A stretch of DNA of 64,000 nt. It comes from Lachnospiraceae bacterium. Lineage in GTDB: Bacteria; Bacillota; Clostridia; Lachnospirales; Lachnospiraceae. Under the pieces are notes generated by a model, which saw only the letters and a list, made by a program, of their open reading frames with translations, was not told the DNA's origin and did no database searches. Made by a program: the position numbers and the translations under genes. Positions 33,609 to 43,094 of the stretch are shown piece by piece (the stretch's first letter is position 1; each line of letters opens with the position of its first letter). Location of the stretch: contig JAILMH010000014.1 of NCBI GenBank assembly GCA_024692715.1, positions 1-64,000 on the forward strand, given 5' to 3'.

Positions 33609-35198
33609 TCAACCTGCATACATTAATCCGTCAAAAACATCTTCTTCATTCTGGCCGTCTACAATACGTGGATAGCCCTCTGTAGAAGGATAAACTCTTA
33701 CATACCTTCCATCATCTGTCACAAGATCGACATATGTTCCATTTGTGGCATAAAAGCTGAGCTTTGTACCGGCAGAAACTGTCTCCTCTTCACCCTTTTC
33801 ATCTTCAGCGGAATTTCTGACCTCAGCCTTAAGATTTTTCTTTAAGGTGAGCACGACATCTGAATCTATGAGATCATAATCACTGTCAGCCATCGGTATT
33901 CCAGCATCATTAACATGATATTTTCTTGAGCCCTCATAAGTGCTTAAAATATCATAATGTGTGCAAAGTCTCATATTTGCAGGATCTGACGGATAGTAGT
34001 CAAATGCAAAGTAAAGATCAGTTGCCAGGAGCATCTCCGGATTTCCGTCAAGGCTGAAGATATTGATGTGACGGTAGTCATTGTCTTCACAGGCCTGAAT
34101 ATAAAGATAATCCTTTCCTCCGTTATGAACTAAATAATTATCATTTGAAAAACCGTAGATCTGACACTTAATGCTTTTATCCCCGACAGATATAGTATAC
34201 TCGTTGTCATAATCATCAGAAGTACTTACATCGACTTTAAGCTCTTCATTATTTTCGAGTATGATCGAATCGTTAAACTTCGTAATGTAATTCTCGCTGT
34301 GTTCTTTATACTCATCCTTCACAAGATCCGGATATTCATCAAAGGTAAGTGTCACCTGCTGACATCCTGCCGCATACGGAGCTATCTCATAGTTTGAGAA
34401 ATAGAATGTAAGGCCATTATTTCCAAGAGTGAATGTAAGACCTCTCTGAGGCTCAGCACCCTCCTCCGCATACTCTGACACTTCACCCTCGTATCCCATT
34501 ATCGTCTCTATATCCTCCTTAAGGTTCTCAGGTTCCATAAAGGTTTCCTCAGGATATGCTTTCTTTAATTCCTTATCAAGGATCTCCGGAAGAACACTCT
34601 TATCATTTACTATATCTCCAAGTTTCAGCTCTTCGCCTGTCTTTGAATCATAGGTATATGTCGTGTACCAGGTAGACGGATGGGCTCCTCCCGCATACGA
34701 ATAAACATTTTCAAGGATGCTGACGACCTTTGAATCAGCTCTTACTGCACTTGAAGTGCTCTCATAGAATATATTTGACTTATAATCTTCCTGAGAATCA
34801 TCTTCTCCTGCCATGTTGTCTTCATAGCTTGCAAGATTTTTCTCAACCTCAGCCCCTCTGTCCTTACTGTAAGATTCAAGAGCCTCTGCAAGCTTATCAT
34901 AACCCTCTGTCTTTAGGCTAAACTGAGTATATTTTCCGGATAAAACAGCATTTCCTATTTTTTTATTAACATTTTTTGTCTCTGTTTCAACTTCAAGGTT
35001 GGTTAAATTTCCTTCTGACTGTACTTCATCAGAAGATGCTTCCGAACTTCCTGACTGCTCTGCTGTATCTGAAACTTCATTTCCTGTTGATTCTGCTGTC
35101 GCTTTAGCACCCTCATTTTCTGTTTTAACATCACCACATGCTGAAAAAACAGTTGCTGTTGATAAAGCAATGAGTACTGCTGCAATTCTTTTTTTCAT
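33609..35198 (-). CDS. Lipoprotein with DUF4163/DUF3298 (RsiV-like) domains
   Basis: 529 aa; lipobox STATVFSACGD, NVYSYAGGAHPSTWYTTYTYDSKTGEELKLGDIV. Confidence 0.75.
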   Translation of the reverse strand: MKKRIAAVLIALSTATVFSACGDVKTENEGAKATAESTGNEVSDTAEQSGSSEASSDEVQSEGNLTNLEVETETKNVNKKIGNAVLSGKYTQFSLKTEGYDKLAEALESYSKDRGAEVEKNLASYEDNMAGEDDSQEDYKSNIFYESTSSAVRADSKVVSILENVYSYAGGAHPSTWYTTYTYDSKTGEELKLGDIVNDKSVLPEILDKELKKAYPEETFMEPENLKEDIETIMGYEGEVSEYAEEGAEPQRGLTFTLGNNGLTFYFSNYEIAPYAAGCQQVTLTFDEYPDLVKDEYKEHSENYITKFNDSIILENNEELKVDVSTSDDYDNEYTISVGDKSIKCQIYGFSNDNYLVHNGGKDYLYIQACEDNDYRHINIFSLDGNPEMLLATDLYFAFDYYPSDPANMRLCTHYDILSTYEGSRKYHVNDAGIPMADSDYDLIDSDVVLTLKKNLKAEVRNSAEDEKGEEETVSAGTKLSFYATNGTYVDLVTDDGRYVRVYPSTEGYPRIVDGQNEEDVFDGLMYAG

Positions 35199-35278
35199 AT
35201 TTTACTCCTTTATTGTTTTTCACATATTAACAAGAAAAACACAAATTTATTCACACTTTCTTTAATATAGCATAAAAA

Positions 35279-35305
35279 GAGACCGTGGAATGTATCCACG
35301 GCCTC
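35279..35305 (-). terminator. Terminator downstream of the 71-aa ORF
   Basis: GAGACCGTGGA-N5-TCCACGGCCTC, followed on minus strand by TTTTTATG. Confidence 0.7.
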
Positions 35306-35318
35306 ATTTAAGATAACC

Positions 35319-35534
35319 TTATGCTTTATTTAATTTTTTACGGAACAAGTTTAAGAATCCAACTCCCATGCTTTCTCTCACCCTGTGAGCTTTCTCATCG
35401 AGCTTCCAGTTGTTTTTCATCCACTCGTCCTGCAATACAGGATTATGCATATCTACGCTATTCACTAGTGCTTTTGTTCCGGCCATGCCATACTCAGCAG
35501 CTTCTTCCGGTGAAATCTCACTTGCAAATCTCAT
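35319..35534 (-). CDS. Small hypothetical protein (71 aa)
   Basis: ORF with its own downstream terminator and an RBS-like GGAAGGAG upstream; no recognised domain. Confidence 0.55.
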   Translation of the reverse strand: MRFASEISPEEAAEYGMAGTKALVNSVDMHNPVLQDEWMKNNWKLDEKAHRVRESMGVGFLNLFRKKLNKA

Positions 35535-35997
35535 ACAAACACATCTCCTTCCGCCTTATGGAACATCAATAATTGCGCAGCATAGATGTTCTTTTCTTGA
35601 TCAATATTATACCATAATAACGATCAGTTATTGCATCCAGAGCACATTTTACATGTTCTTTTACAAGTACATTCCGCAGTTATGCACCGCCTTGTCTGTT
35701 TCAAAGATCACCTTTAATTTCAGGACTTGCCTGCTGTAAAACTTCTCCTTTCCGGACCGGTCTTCCGATCTACCGTATCCTATTATCAGATTTAACAGTA
35801 ACTACGCCTATGAATTCTTATTACTGCATTTGTCGATTCGAGCTGATTGTCACTTTTCTTAAACCTTCTGCGAAAAATTCGCGTTTTTACAATCGCTCTT
35901 TTCAACATTCCGATTTGTATTGTTGTATACATTATACACTGTAGCAACTGTTTTGTATACACAATTCTGCAATTTTATTTTTTCCTTATAATCATAA

Positions 35998-36040
35998 AAA
36001 ATCCCGAAGAGTCACATTTTGTGCTCTCCGGGATCATTTT
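35998..36040 (-). terminator. Terminator of the opp-type operon
   Basis: ATCCCGAAGAGTCACATTTTGTGCTCTCCGGGAT flanked by A and T runs. Confidence 0.8.
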
Positions 36041-36041
36041 T

Positions 36042-36836
36042 TTAATTATTTTTGCTTGGCAAAAAGTGAAGATCAGATGCCAACAGATACTTTGTATATT
36101 CATGTTTTGGATTTTTATAAAGCAAAGACGCCTCTTCTGTCTCACATATCTGCCCGTTTTTCATAACACAGATCCTGTCTGCGATAAAGTTGACCACCGC
36201 AAGATCGTGGCTTATAAAAAGGCAGGTCAATCCCATTTGCTGTTTTAAAGACTTTAAAAGATTCAATATCTGAGCCTGAACACATACATCCAGCGCAGAA
36301 ACAGATTCATCACAGATGAGCAGCTTGGGATCAAGCGCGATCGCCCTGGCAATACCTATGCGCTGGCGCTGTCCGCCGGAAAACTGATGCGGGTAGCGGT
36401 CAAGACAGTCTTCTCTCAGATCCACAAGATCCAGTAATTCTGAGATTCGTTCATCTAGTCTGCTTTTAGAATCGTAAACTTTCCACGCTAAAAGCGGCTC
36501 CGCGATAATATCCCTGATCTTCATCCGAGGATCGAGTGAAGAAGCCGGGTCCTGAAAGACCATCTGCATTTCCCGCCTATAGGGTCTGAGTGCCCTTTCA
36601 GAAAGCTTTGAGATCTCATTGCCTTCAAATGCTATACTGCCTTCATCCGCATCGATCATCCGCATGATTACCCGAGCAAGAGTGCTTTTTCCACATCCCG
36701 ATTCGCCAACGAGCGCCAGAGTTTCACCTCTGTAAATATCAAGACTCACGTCATTTACCGCCAAAAAGCTTTTTTTATCTCTCGTACGAAAACTTTTCTT
36801 TATATGAGAAGCTGATAAAATGACCTTATCCTTCAC
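36042..36836 (-). CDS. Oligopeptide/dipeptide ABC transporter ATP-binding protein (OppF/DppF type)
   Basis: 264 aa; GESGCGKSTLARVI, FSGGQRQRIGIARAIALDPKLLICDESVSALD. Confidence 0.9.
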   Translation of the reverse strand: MKDKVILSASHIKKSFRTRDKKSFLAVNDVSLDIYRGETLALVGESGCGKSTLARVIMRMIDADEGSIAFEGNEISKLSERALRPYRREMQMVFQDPASSLDPRMKIRDIIAEPLLAWKVYDSKSRLDERISELLDLVDLREDCLDRYPHQFSGGQRQRIGIARAIALDPKLLICDESVSALDVCVQAQILNLLKSLKQQMGLTCLFISHDLAVVNFIADRICVMKNGQICETEEASLLYKNPKHEYTKYLLASDLHFLPSKNN

Positions 36837-37835
36837 TTATTCCTCCCCGCCGCCGGCCGTATGACAGCGCACATAATGCCCCTCAGATATCTTCTTAAGC
36901 TTTGCCTGCTCATAGAAACATTTTTGAATATCATCAGAACATCTAAGGCAGAATTCACATCCCCTAAACGTACTCTTCCTAATAGGTATCGTTCCGGGAA
37001 TCGTCTCCAGAAACTCAGGGTTCTCATCTATCCTTGGAATAGATGACAGAAGTCCTCTGGTGTATGGATGCATGGGATTTTCAAAAAGTTCCTTTGCAGG
37101 TGCCTGTTCCATTATGGTCCCAAGATACATAACATAAACATAGTCACAGATGGCAGATACAACTCCCATATTATGGGTTATCATAAGGGCGCTCATTTCA
37201 CGTTCTTCGCACATATTCCGGATCAGTTCAAGGATCTGCGCCTGTGTTGTAACATCGAGCGCAGTTGTAGGTTCATCCGCAATAAGAAGCTTAGGAGAGC
37301 CGATCATTGCCATTGCGATCATCACCCTTTGCCGCTGTCCCCCCGAAAGTTCATGGGGAAAGGCTTTATAGCGTACAGCAGGATCAGGGATCCCTACAGC
37401 ATCAAGCATTTCGATAACACGTGCTTTTGCCTTCTCCGGATTTTTTTCCAGCTCGTGTATCTTTAATACTTCTTTTATCTGATCTCCGATTCGCACCATA
37501 GGATTAAGTGAAGTCATAGGCTCCTGAAATATCATAGCTATATCAGTTCCGCAGTGTTTTCTGATTTCCTTTTCATTAAGTGCTGCAAGATCAATCAATT
37601 CTCCGGAGTTCCCATGCCATATCATCTTTCCCTTTGTCAACTGTGCAAAAGGCGGCAGGATATGGTTGATCGATTTTGCAGTCATGCTTTTTCCACAGCC
37701 GGATTCACCCACAAGTCCTACTACCCGTCGGCGCGGGATATCAATATCAATACCCTTGACAACATCTGACGTTTCTTTTCCCTGTTTAATTGATACGGTG
37801 AGATCTCTGATCTCTAACAGTTTGTCTTCATTCAT
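36837..37835 (-). CDS. Oligopeptide/dipeptide ABC transporter ATP-binding protein (OppD/DppD type)
   Basis: GESGCGKSMTAKSI, LSGGQRQRVMIAMAMIGSPKLLIADEPTTALDV, C-terminal Opp/Dpp Cys region CEFCLRCSDDIQKC. Start set at MNEDKLLE. Confidence 0.9.
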   Translation of the reverse strand: MNEDKLLEIRDLTVSIKQGKETSDVVKGIDIDIPRRRVVGLVGESGCGKSMTAKSINHILPPFAQLTKGKMIWHGNSGELIDLAALNEKEIRKHCGTDIAMIFQEPMTSLNPMVRIGDQIKEVLKIHELEKNPEKAKARVIEMLDAVGIPDPAVRYKAFPHELSGGQRQRVMIAMAMIGSPKLLIADEPTTALDVTTQAQILELIRNMCEEREMSALMITHNMGVVSAICDYVYVMYLGTIMEQAPAKELFENPMHPYTRGLLSSIPRIDENPEFLETIPGTIPIRKSTFRGCEFCLRCSDDIQKCFYEQAKLKKISEGHYVRCHTAGGGEE

Positions 37836-37839
37836 AATT

Positions 37840-38661
37840 TTAATAATTTGTCTTTGGATCGAGGATATCCCTAAGAGCATCCCCAAAAAAATTGAAGGTC
37901 AGAACAAGGATCATTATCATTCCAGCAGGCGACAATGCAAGCCATGGCATCTGAAAAAGCAGCCCTTTGGACTGATTTACCATAAGCCCAAGCGACACAT
38001 CTGGAGGCTGGATTCCTATCCCAAGAAAACTCAGCGCACTCTCCGAAAGGATCGAAGAGGGAATGTTGAGCGTAAAAAGAACTATAAGCGTGGGTACAAG
38101 ATTGGGGATAATATGCTTGATGATTATAACGTTTTTCCTTACACCCATCGTACGTGATGCCTGTATATATTCGTTCTCTATTATTGAAAGAGTCACTGAC
38201 CGGACAATTCTTGCTATACTTCCCCATTCCATGATCACAATGGATATCAGTACTGAAGAGAAAGATCCACCAAAAGTATACATTATAGCCATAGCGAGCA
38301 GCATTCCCGGAAAAGCCAGCGTTACATCTGCAAACCACATAATGATAAGATCTGCCGCTTTTCCATAATAAGCTGATATGATCCCAAGAAGCATTCCCAC
38401 AAACACTGCAAGTGCCGTGGGAATTATGGCAATAATAAGCGAAAATCTTGTTCCATAGAGCATGCGCAGAAAGACATCTCTTCCAAGCTCATCTGTTCCA
38501 AGCAGATGTCCCGCTCCCGGCATCTGCAGCCTTGAAAGAAGATCCTGTCTTTCCACATCATAAGGTGTAAGAAATGGCGCAAACACTGCCATTAATGTGA
38601 CTAACAAAATTATCCCCATCGATATGACCACTATTTTATTGTGAAAAAGTGTTTTTGCCAT
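37840..38661 (-). CDS. ABC transporter permease (OppC/DppC type)
   Basis: 273 aa; LLGTDELGRDVFLRMLYGTRFSL, ESALSFLGIGIQPPDVSLGLMV. Confidence 0.92.
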   Translation of the reverse strand: MAKTLFHNKIVVISMGIILLVTLMAVFAPFLTPYDVERQDLLSRLQMPGAGHLLGTDELGRDVFLRMLYGTRFSLIIAIIPTALAVFVGMLLGIISAYYGKAADLIIMWFADVTLAFPGMLLAMAIMYTFGGSFSSVLISIVIMEWGSIARIVRSVTLSIIENEYIQASRTMGVRKNVIIIKHIIPNLVPTLIVLFTLNIPSSILSESALSFLGIGIQPPDVSLGLMVNQSKGLLFQMPWLALSPAGMIMILVLTFNFFGDALRDILDPKTNY

Positions 38662-38663
38662 AT

Positions 38664-39578
38664 TTACACTCTAAGCCTCGGATCTATACATACATTTATA
38701 ATGTCTGCGACGATATTTCCAACTGAAATGACCAGGGCTGAAAAAAGGACCGTTCCCTGAAGAAGCGGCATGTCTCTGGTCTGCACAGCTGTCAGAGCCA
38801 GCTTTCCAAGCCCTGAGATACCGAAGATACTCTCTGTGATAACTGCACCTGAAAGCATTCCCGAAAGCTGCATAGCAAGCATTGTAATGACCGGAACCAT
38901 CGCATTTTTTAGGCCATGTGTCAGTAAAGCCTTTCTCGCACTTATACCCTTTGCTCTGGCGGTATCAAGATATGGCTGGCCAAATTGCTCCATAAGACTT
39001 GATCTCGTGAGCCTTGCCACACTTCCTGCGCTGTTCCAGCCCAGTGAGATCGCCGGCAATATGAGAGACACGAAACTTCCGTCATAGGACAGCGGCAATA
39101 GTGAAAATTTGAAATAGAAAAGATACTGCAGAAAAAGTGCCACCATAAAGACAGGCACCGAAACCCCCAGAAGGGACAAGCCTCTGAAAAGATAATCCGG
39201 CAGCCTGTCATGATGCATGGCAGATATCACACCTGTAACAATTCCAAAAATCCACGCAAAAGAAGCCGCAAGAACAGTCAGTTTGATGGTATTCGGGAAA
39301 ACATCAAGAACCAGTGTGAGGACCGGTCTCTTCATAAAATAGCTCTCTCCAAGATCTCCTCTTATCGCTCCCGACAGATATAAGAAAAACTGCTCCGGCA
39401 TCGATTTATCAAGATTCATCGATGCCGTCAGTCTTTCTATGGTTTCTTTATTAACATGATCATTAAGGAGAACTGCAACCGGATTTCCGGGTATGATCCT
39501 CAAAACTATAAAGATAAGGACCATGACTCCCAGAAGAACCAGTACAACTCCGAGGAATCGTCTGATGTAACCCCTCAT
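38664..39578 (-). CDS. ABC transporter permease (OppB/DppB type)
   Basis: 304 aa; FIVLRIIPGNPVAVLL, TARAKGISARKALLTHGLKNAMVPVIT. Confidence 0.92.
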   Translation of the reverse strand: MRGYIRRFLGVVLVLLGVMVLIFIVLRIIPGNPVAVLLNDHVNKETIERLTASMNLDKSMPEQFFLYLSGAIRGDLGESYFMKRPVLTLVLDVFPNTIKLTVLAASFAWIFGIVTGVISAMHHDRLPDYLFRGLSLLGVSVPVFMVALFLQYLFYFKFSLLPLSYDGSFVSLILPAISLGWNSAGSVARLTRSSLMEQFGQPYLDTARAKGISARKALLTHGLKNAMVPVITMLAMQLSGMLSGAVITESIFGISGLGKLALTAVQTRDMPLLQGTVLFSALVISVGNIVADIINVCIDPRLRV

Positions 39579-41180
39579 TTACTTCAATGTCACTCCTTTG
39601 AAATATATATCACTCCAGCCTGCCCACTGGGGCACGAAGGATTCTACACGGTCACTTTTAACAAACAGATGCTTTAATGAATACATCGGAACCCATACAG
39701 CATCTTCCTCTACAAGCTTCTTTTCTATTGCTGCATATTCTGCCGCTCTTTCGTCCGGATCTACAATACCTCTTGCAGCTGCGACACGTGCTATGGTTTC
39801 CTCATCCTGATAATTATCTGATCTGATCAATGTATTGTCCTGATTTCCAAAGAAAGTATAGATAACATTGTCAGGATCATTGTAATCAAGAGTCCACATT
39901 GCCATGAACGAAGGCATTTTTCCGCTGTTTCTAAGCTCCAGCCAGCTTGCGTGATCGTAGTTTTTGATGTTTGCATTGATTCCCACATCTTTAAGATTCT
40001 GGGCAATTATCTGTACAACATTTTTAACAGCATCGGTTGAATCTGAGTCAAGTGAGATTTCAAGATCAAAGCCATCTGCATAACCGGCTTCCGCTAAAAG
40101 TGCCTTTGCAGCATCAGGATCATACTTAAGCCATCCCTGATTGGCATCACTGTAATAAAGACATCCTGAAGGAAGTGCACCATCTTCAAGTTTGCCATCT
40201 CCATTGTAAATAGAATCCAGTATTGACTGGCGATCGACAGCCATCTGAATTGCTTTCCTTACCTTAACATCTCCCAGCGGTTCAATTCCCTCATTGAACA
40301 TAAGATAACTAAGGCCAAGACGATTGATCGCTACGATATCATCTGAATATTTTGTCTTATATGTAGACTCGGCAATGGCAGAATCAACCATCAGCAGGTC
40401 TATGATATCAAGATCACCTTTCTGGAAAGCCATATCCATAGTTGATCCATCCATTAAACTGATCTTAACATTTTTTACAGAAGGCTCTTCGCCCCAGTAA
40501 CGTGTATTGTAAGTAAAACTCAGACTTGAACCTCTCTCCCATGAAGTTACGACATACGGGCCGGTTCCAAGTGTCTTTTCAGGATCTACGCCAAAATCGT
40601 CACCGGCTTCTGTCACAATAGATTTCGAAAGAATACTTGTGGAAGGAGTTGCAAGCTGTGCAAGAAATGCAGAAAAAGGCTCTGAAAGAGCAATTGTCAA
40701 ATGAGTATCATCGATAACCTTGATTCCGCTCAGCTCATCTGCCGTGCCATCCAGAAGTGCCTGGGCGCCTTCAATAGACATGGCATAGTCAGTCTGCTCA
40801 CTTTCCGGAAGAGTAAGTATACGCTCAAATGTGAACTTTACATCCTCAGCGGTAAGCGGTGTCCCATCCGAAAATACTACGCCGTCGCGCAAAGTGATGT
40901 CATATGTGAGACCGTCATCAGAAATAGCATAATCCTCTGCAAGACTGTTCTTAATACTTGTAGTTCCATCATCATTTACAACTACTTCAAAAAGAGTATC
41001 AAAAACATTCATCGGAACAAGATAGTCGTTAGTCGTTTTATGAACGTCCATGCTGACAATATCTGCTTTCATAGCGAGATTAAGGCTGTCATTTTTCTTC
41101 TTTGCTCCACCGCAGGAAGTTACCGTTAAAACCGCCATAGTTAAAGCTACCGCAGTCAGTACCCTTTTTAATTTTTTCAC
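39579..41180 (-). CDS. Family-5 extracellular solute-binding lipoprotein
   Basis: 533 aa; lipobox LTVTSCGG, YDITLRDGVVFSDGTPLTAEDVKFTFERIL. Confidence 0.92.
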   Translation of the reverse strand: MKKLKRVLTAVALTMAVLTVTSCGGAKKKNDSLNLAMKADIVSMDVHKTTNDYLVPMNVFDTLFEVVVNDDGTTSIKNSLAEDYAISDDGLTYDITLRDGVVFSDGTPLTAEDVKFTFERILTLPESEQTDYAMSIEGAQALLDGTADELSGIKVIDDTHLTIALSEPFSAFLAQLATPSTSILSKSIVTEAGDDFGVDPEKTLGTGPYVVTSWERGSSLSFTYNTRYWGEEPSVKNVKISLMDGSTMDMAFQKGDLDIIDLLMVDSAIAESTYKTKYSDDIVAINRLGLSYLMFNEGIEPLGDVKVRKAIQMAVDRQSILDSIYNGDGKLEDGALPSGCLYYSDANQGWLKYDPDAAKALLAEAGYADGFDLEISLDSDSTDAVKNVVQIIAQNLKDVGINANIKNYDHASWLELRNSGKMPSFMAMWTLDYNDPDNVIYTFFGNQDNTLIRSDNYQDEETIARVAAARGIVDPDERAAEYAAIEKKLVEEDAVWVPMYSLKHLFVKSDRVESFVPQWAGWSDIYFKGVTLK

Positions 41181-41288
41181 TTTTGTCCCCCTTATAAAGA
41201 CCGTACCAAAATATTATTATCAATTATATCATATCGGCTAGTTGCTTTTTGACTTTAGTTTAGTGCATGACTCTTTACCAGAAGCCAA

Positions 41289-41330
41289 AAAAATCCCGAG
41301 GAGTCACTGTTTTGCCCCTCGGGATCATTT
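41289..41330 (-). terminator. Terminator downstream of the tyrosine-phosphatase gene
   Basis: AAATCCCGAGGAGTCACTGTTTTGCCCCTCGGGATCATTTT; closely resembles the terminator at 35998-36040. Confidence 0.75.
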
Positions 41331-43082
41331 TCAGTCAATATCAATTTCGCCTGCATAATCATTCTTAAAAATTATTCTGTTACTGTCATCATCAAAGTAA
41401 TAATTTTTTCGTCTGATCTTTTTACCTGTGTCAAGATCAACGATCTTCTTTATCCTTGTATCATCATTTTCATCCATTTCGATCTCGACCAGATCCTCTG
41501 TTACACACCTTGGCGCTATTGAAACAGTATATAAAAGCTTAGAGATACCTTTTTCCGGTAATCCCGAACTCTCATTAAAAATAAATTTCTCAGTAAGAAT
41601 TCCCGCATGTGTATTTCGTCTTACCTCAAGTTCATAGTCCTCACCATTTTTATAAGTCTTACCGCCGATAGTCAGCGAATGGTCTCCGGGAATGATCTTA
41701 TCACCTGTATACTCATAAAATACACGGTCTGAATCATATATCCTCATGATTCCGTTTTCATTGGTATCATATCCGGATATATCGATTGCTATATCAGCTG
41801 ACGCGGACGTATCCACCGTTCCAGTTTTTTTACGGAACCTGCGTATCTCTTCTCTGGTTGATCCGCCGTTTAAAAGAAAGATCTCAGCAGCACTTCTAAG
41901 ATCCAGACTGCTGTTTTCATAATCTTCTCTTCCGTACAGAGCCTCAAAAATATCTCTTAGCTGGTTTTCCTCAATATACCGGTATTCTTCATCATCTTCA
42001 TCCATGTCATAATAATTTACATACGTCTTCATGTAATCACTTACGATCTCATCTCTGTCTGCGTCGAGCAGCGCTTCTATCAGGGCACACATAAAACCCG
42101 TTCTGTCCTTACCCTCAGTACAGTGAATAAGATACGGACCATCATGCTCCAGCATAAATCTGATGCCCTCAGCTGCCTTTTCCTTAAAGACATCTGCCTT
42201 AAAATCATAATCCATATTAAGGCAGGCAACACTTCCGGCGCTGACAAGCGAAGCATAATACTGAACATTGCTTGAATCCATATGTTCATCGATCTCTTTT
42301 TCTGAATCTGCCAGATTTAATACCGTCTTTATCCCGTTATTTACCTCAAGCTGTTCCACATAAGCAACTCTGCTGGCATTAGTAATGTTTATAGGGCTGC
42401 TTCCCCTGAAAATAAGGCTTTCTTTGATACTGCCTCCGCTCACAGCCCTCCAGTTGGCGAACTGCTCATCATCGTCGAAATCTGTACGTTCAGTGCTCCT
42501 GTCCATATTCCGAATATTATAATCATCAAGATATGCATCATTTTCAAGAAGAGAAATAGTCACAAGAATCTTGTTTAATTCTTCTCCGTCCTTTATTTCC
42601 CAGCCTGTTTTACCACTCTCATCCTTTACTTTCTTAAATAATCCTGTGCTTTCGGCAAAATTTCCCCCATTGATAGTAAGACCAACAGAGCCATCCTCAT
42701 TCACAAGAACACTCTCATTGACGTCCACGTCATTATCTTTATAGCAGAAGGGCATCGAGACGCTGTAATCCTTTATCGTTACATTTACAACGTCTCCGAC
42801 CTTATACCCTACCTCTTTCATATTATTGTAACTGACAGCAAGAACCATCATACCACTTTTCTTTATCATCGTTATCGCAGACGGTACATCGACAACATCT
42901 GCATACTCTGAAGTTTCAGATTCCTCAGAATTTTCCTCCTTCAGAGCCGTCTCTGTATCTTCCTCAACTGCCGCATCTTCGTTGACGACCTCTATTTCAT
43001 TGTCTGCGTAAACACTCACAACAGATGCCATTAGCATTATCAATGCAAGTAGTGTAACGTAAAAACGTTTCCTGATGTTCAT
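41331..43082 (-). CDS. Secreted tyrosine-phosphatase-like protein
   Basis: 583 aa; signal peptide MNIRKRFYVTLLALIMLMASVVSVYADNE, CX5R active site IHCTEGKDRTGF, VFRGSSP-like N-terminal motif. Confidence 0.8.
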   Translation of the reverse strand: MNIRKRFYVTLLALIMLMASVVSVYADNEIEVVNEDAAVEEDTETALKEENSEESETSEYADVVDVPSAITMIKKSGMMVLAVSYNNMKEVGYKVGDVVNVTIKDYSVSMPFCYKDNDVDVNESVLVNEDGSVGLTINGGNFAESTGLFKKVKDESGKTGWEIKDGEELNKILVTISLLENDAYLDDYNIRNMDRSTERTDFDDDEQFANWRAVSGGSIKESLIFRGSSPINITNASRVAYVEQLEVNNGIKTVLNLADSEKEIDEHMDSSNVQYYASLVSAGSVACLNMDYDFKADVFKEKAAEGIRFMLEHDGPYLIHCTEGKDRTGFMCALIEALLDADRDEIVSDYMKTYVNYYDMDEDDEEYRYIEENQLRDIFEALYGREDYENSSLDLRSAAEIFLLNGGSTREEIRRFRKKTGTVDTSASADIAIDISGYDTNENGIMRIYDSDRVFYEYTGDKIIPGDHSLTIGGKTYKNGEDYELEVRRNTHAGILTEKFIFNESSGLPEKGISKLLYTVSIAPRCVTEDLVEIEMDENDDTRIKKIVDLDTGKKIRRKNYYFDDDSNRIIFKNDYAGEIDID

Positions 43083-43094
43083 ACTGTCCTCACC

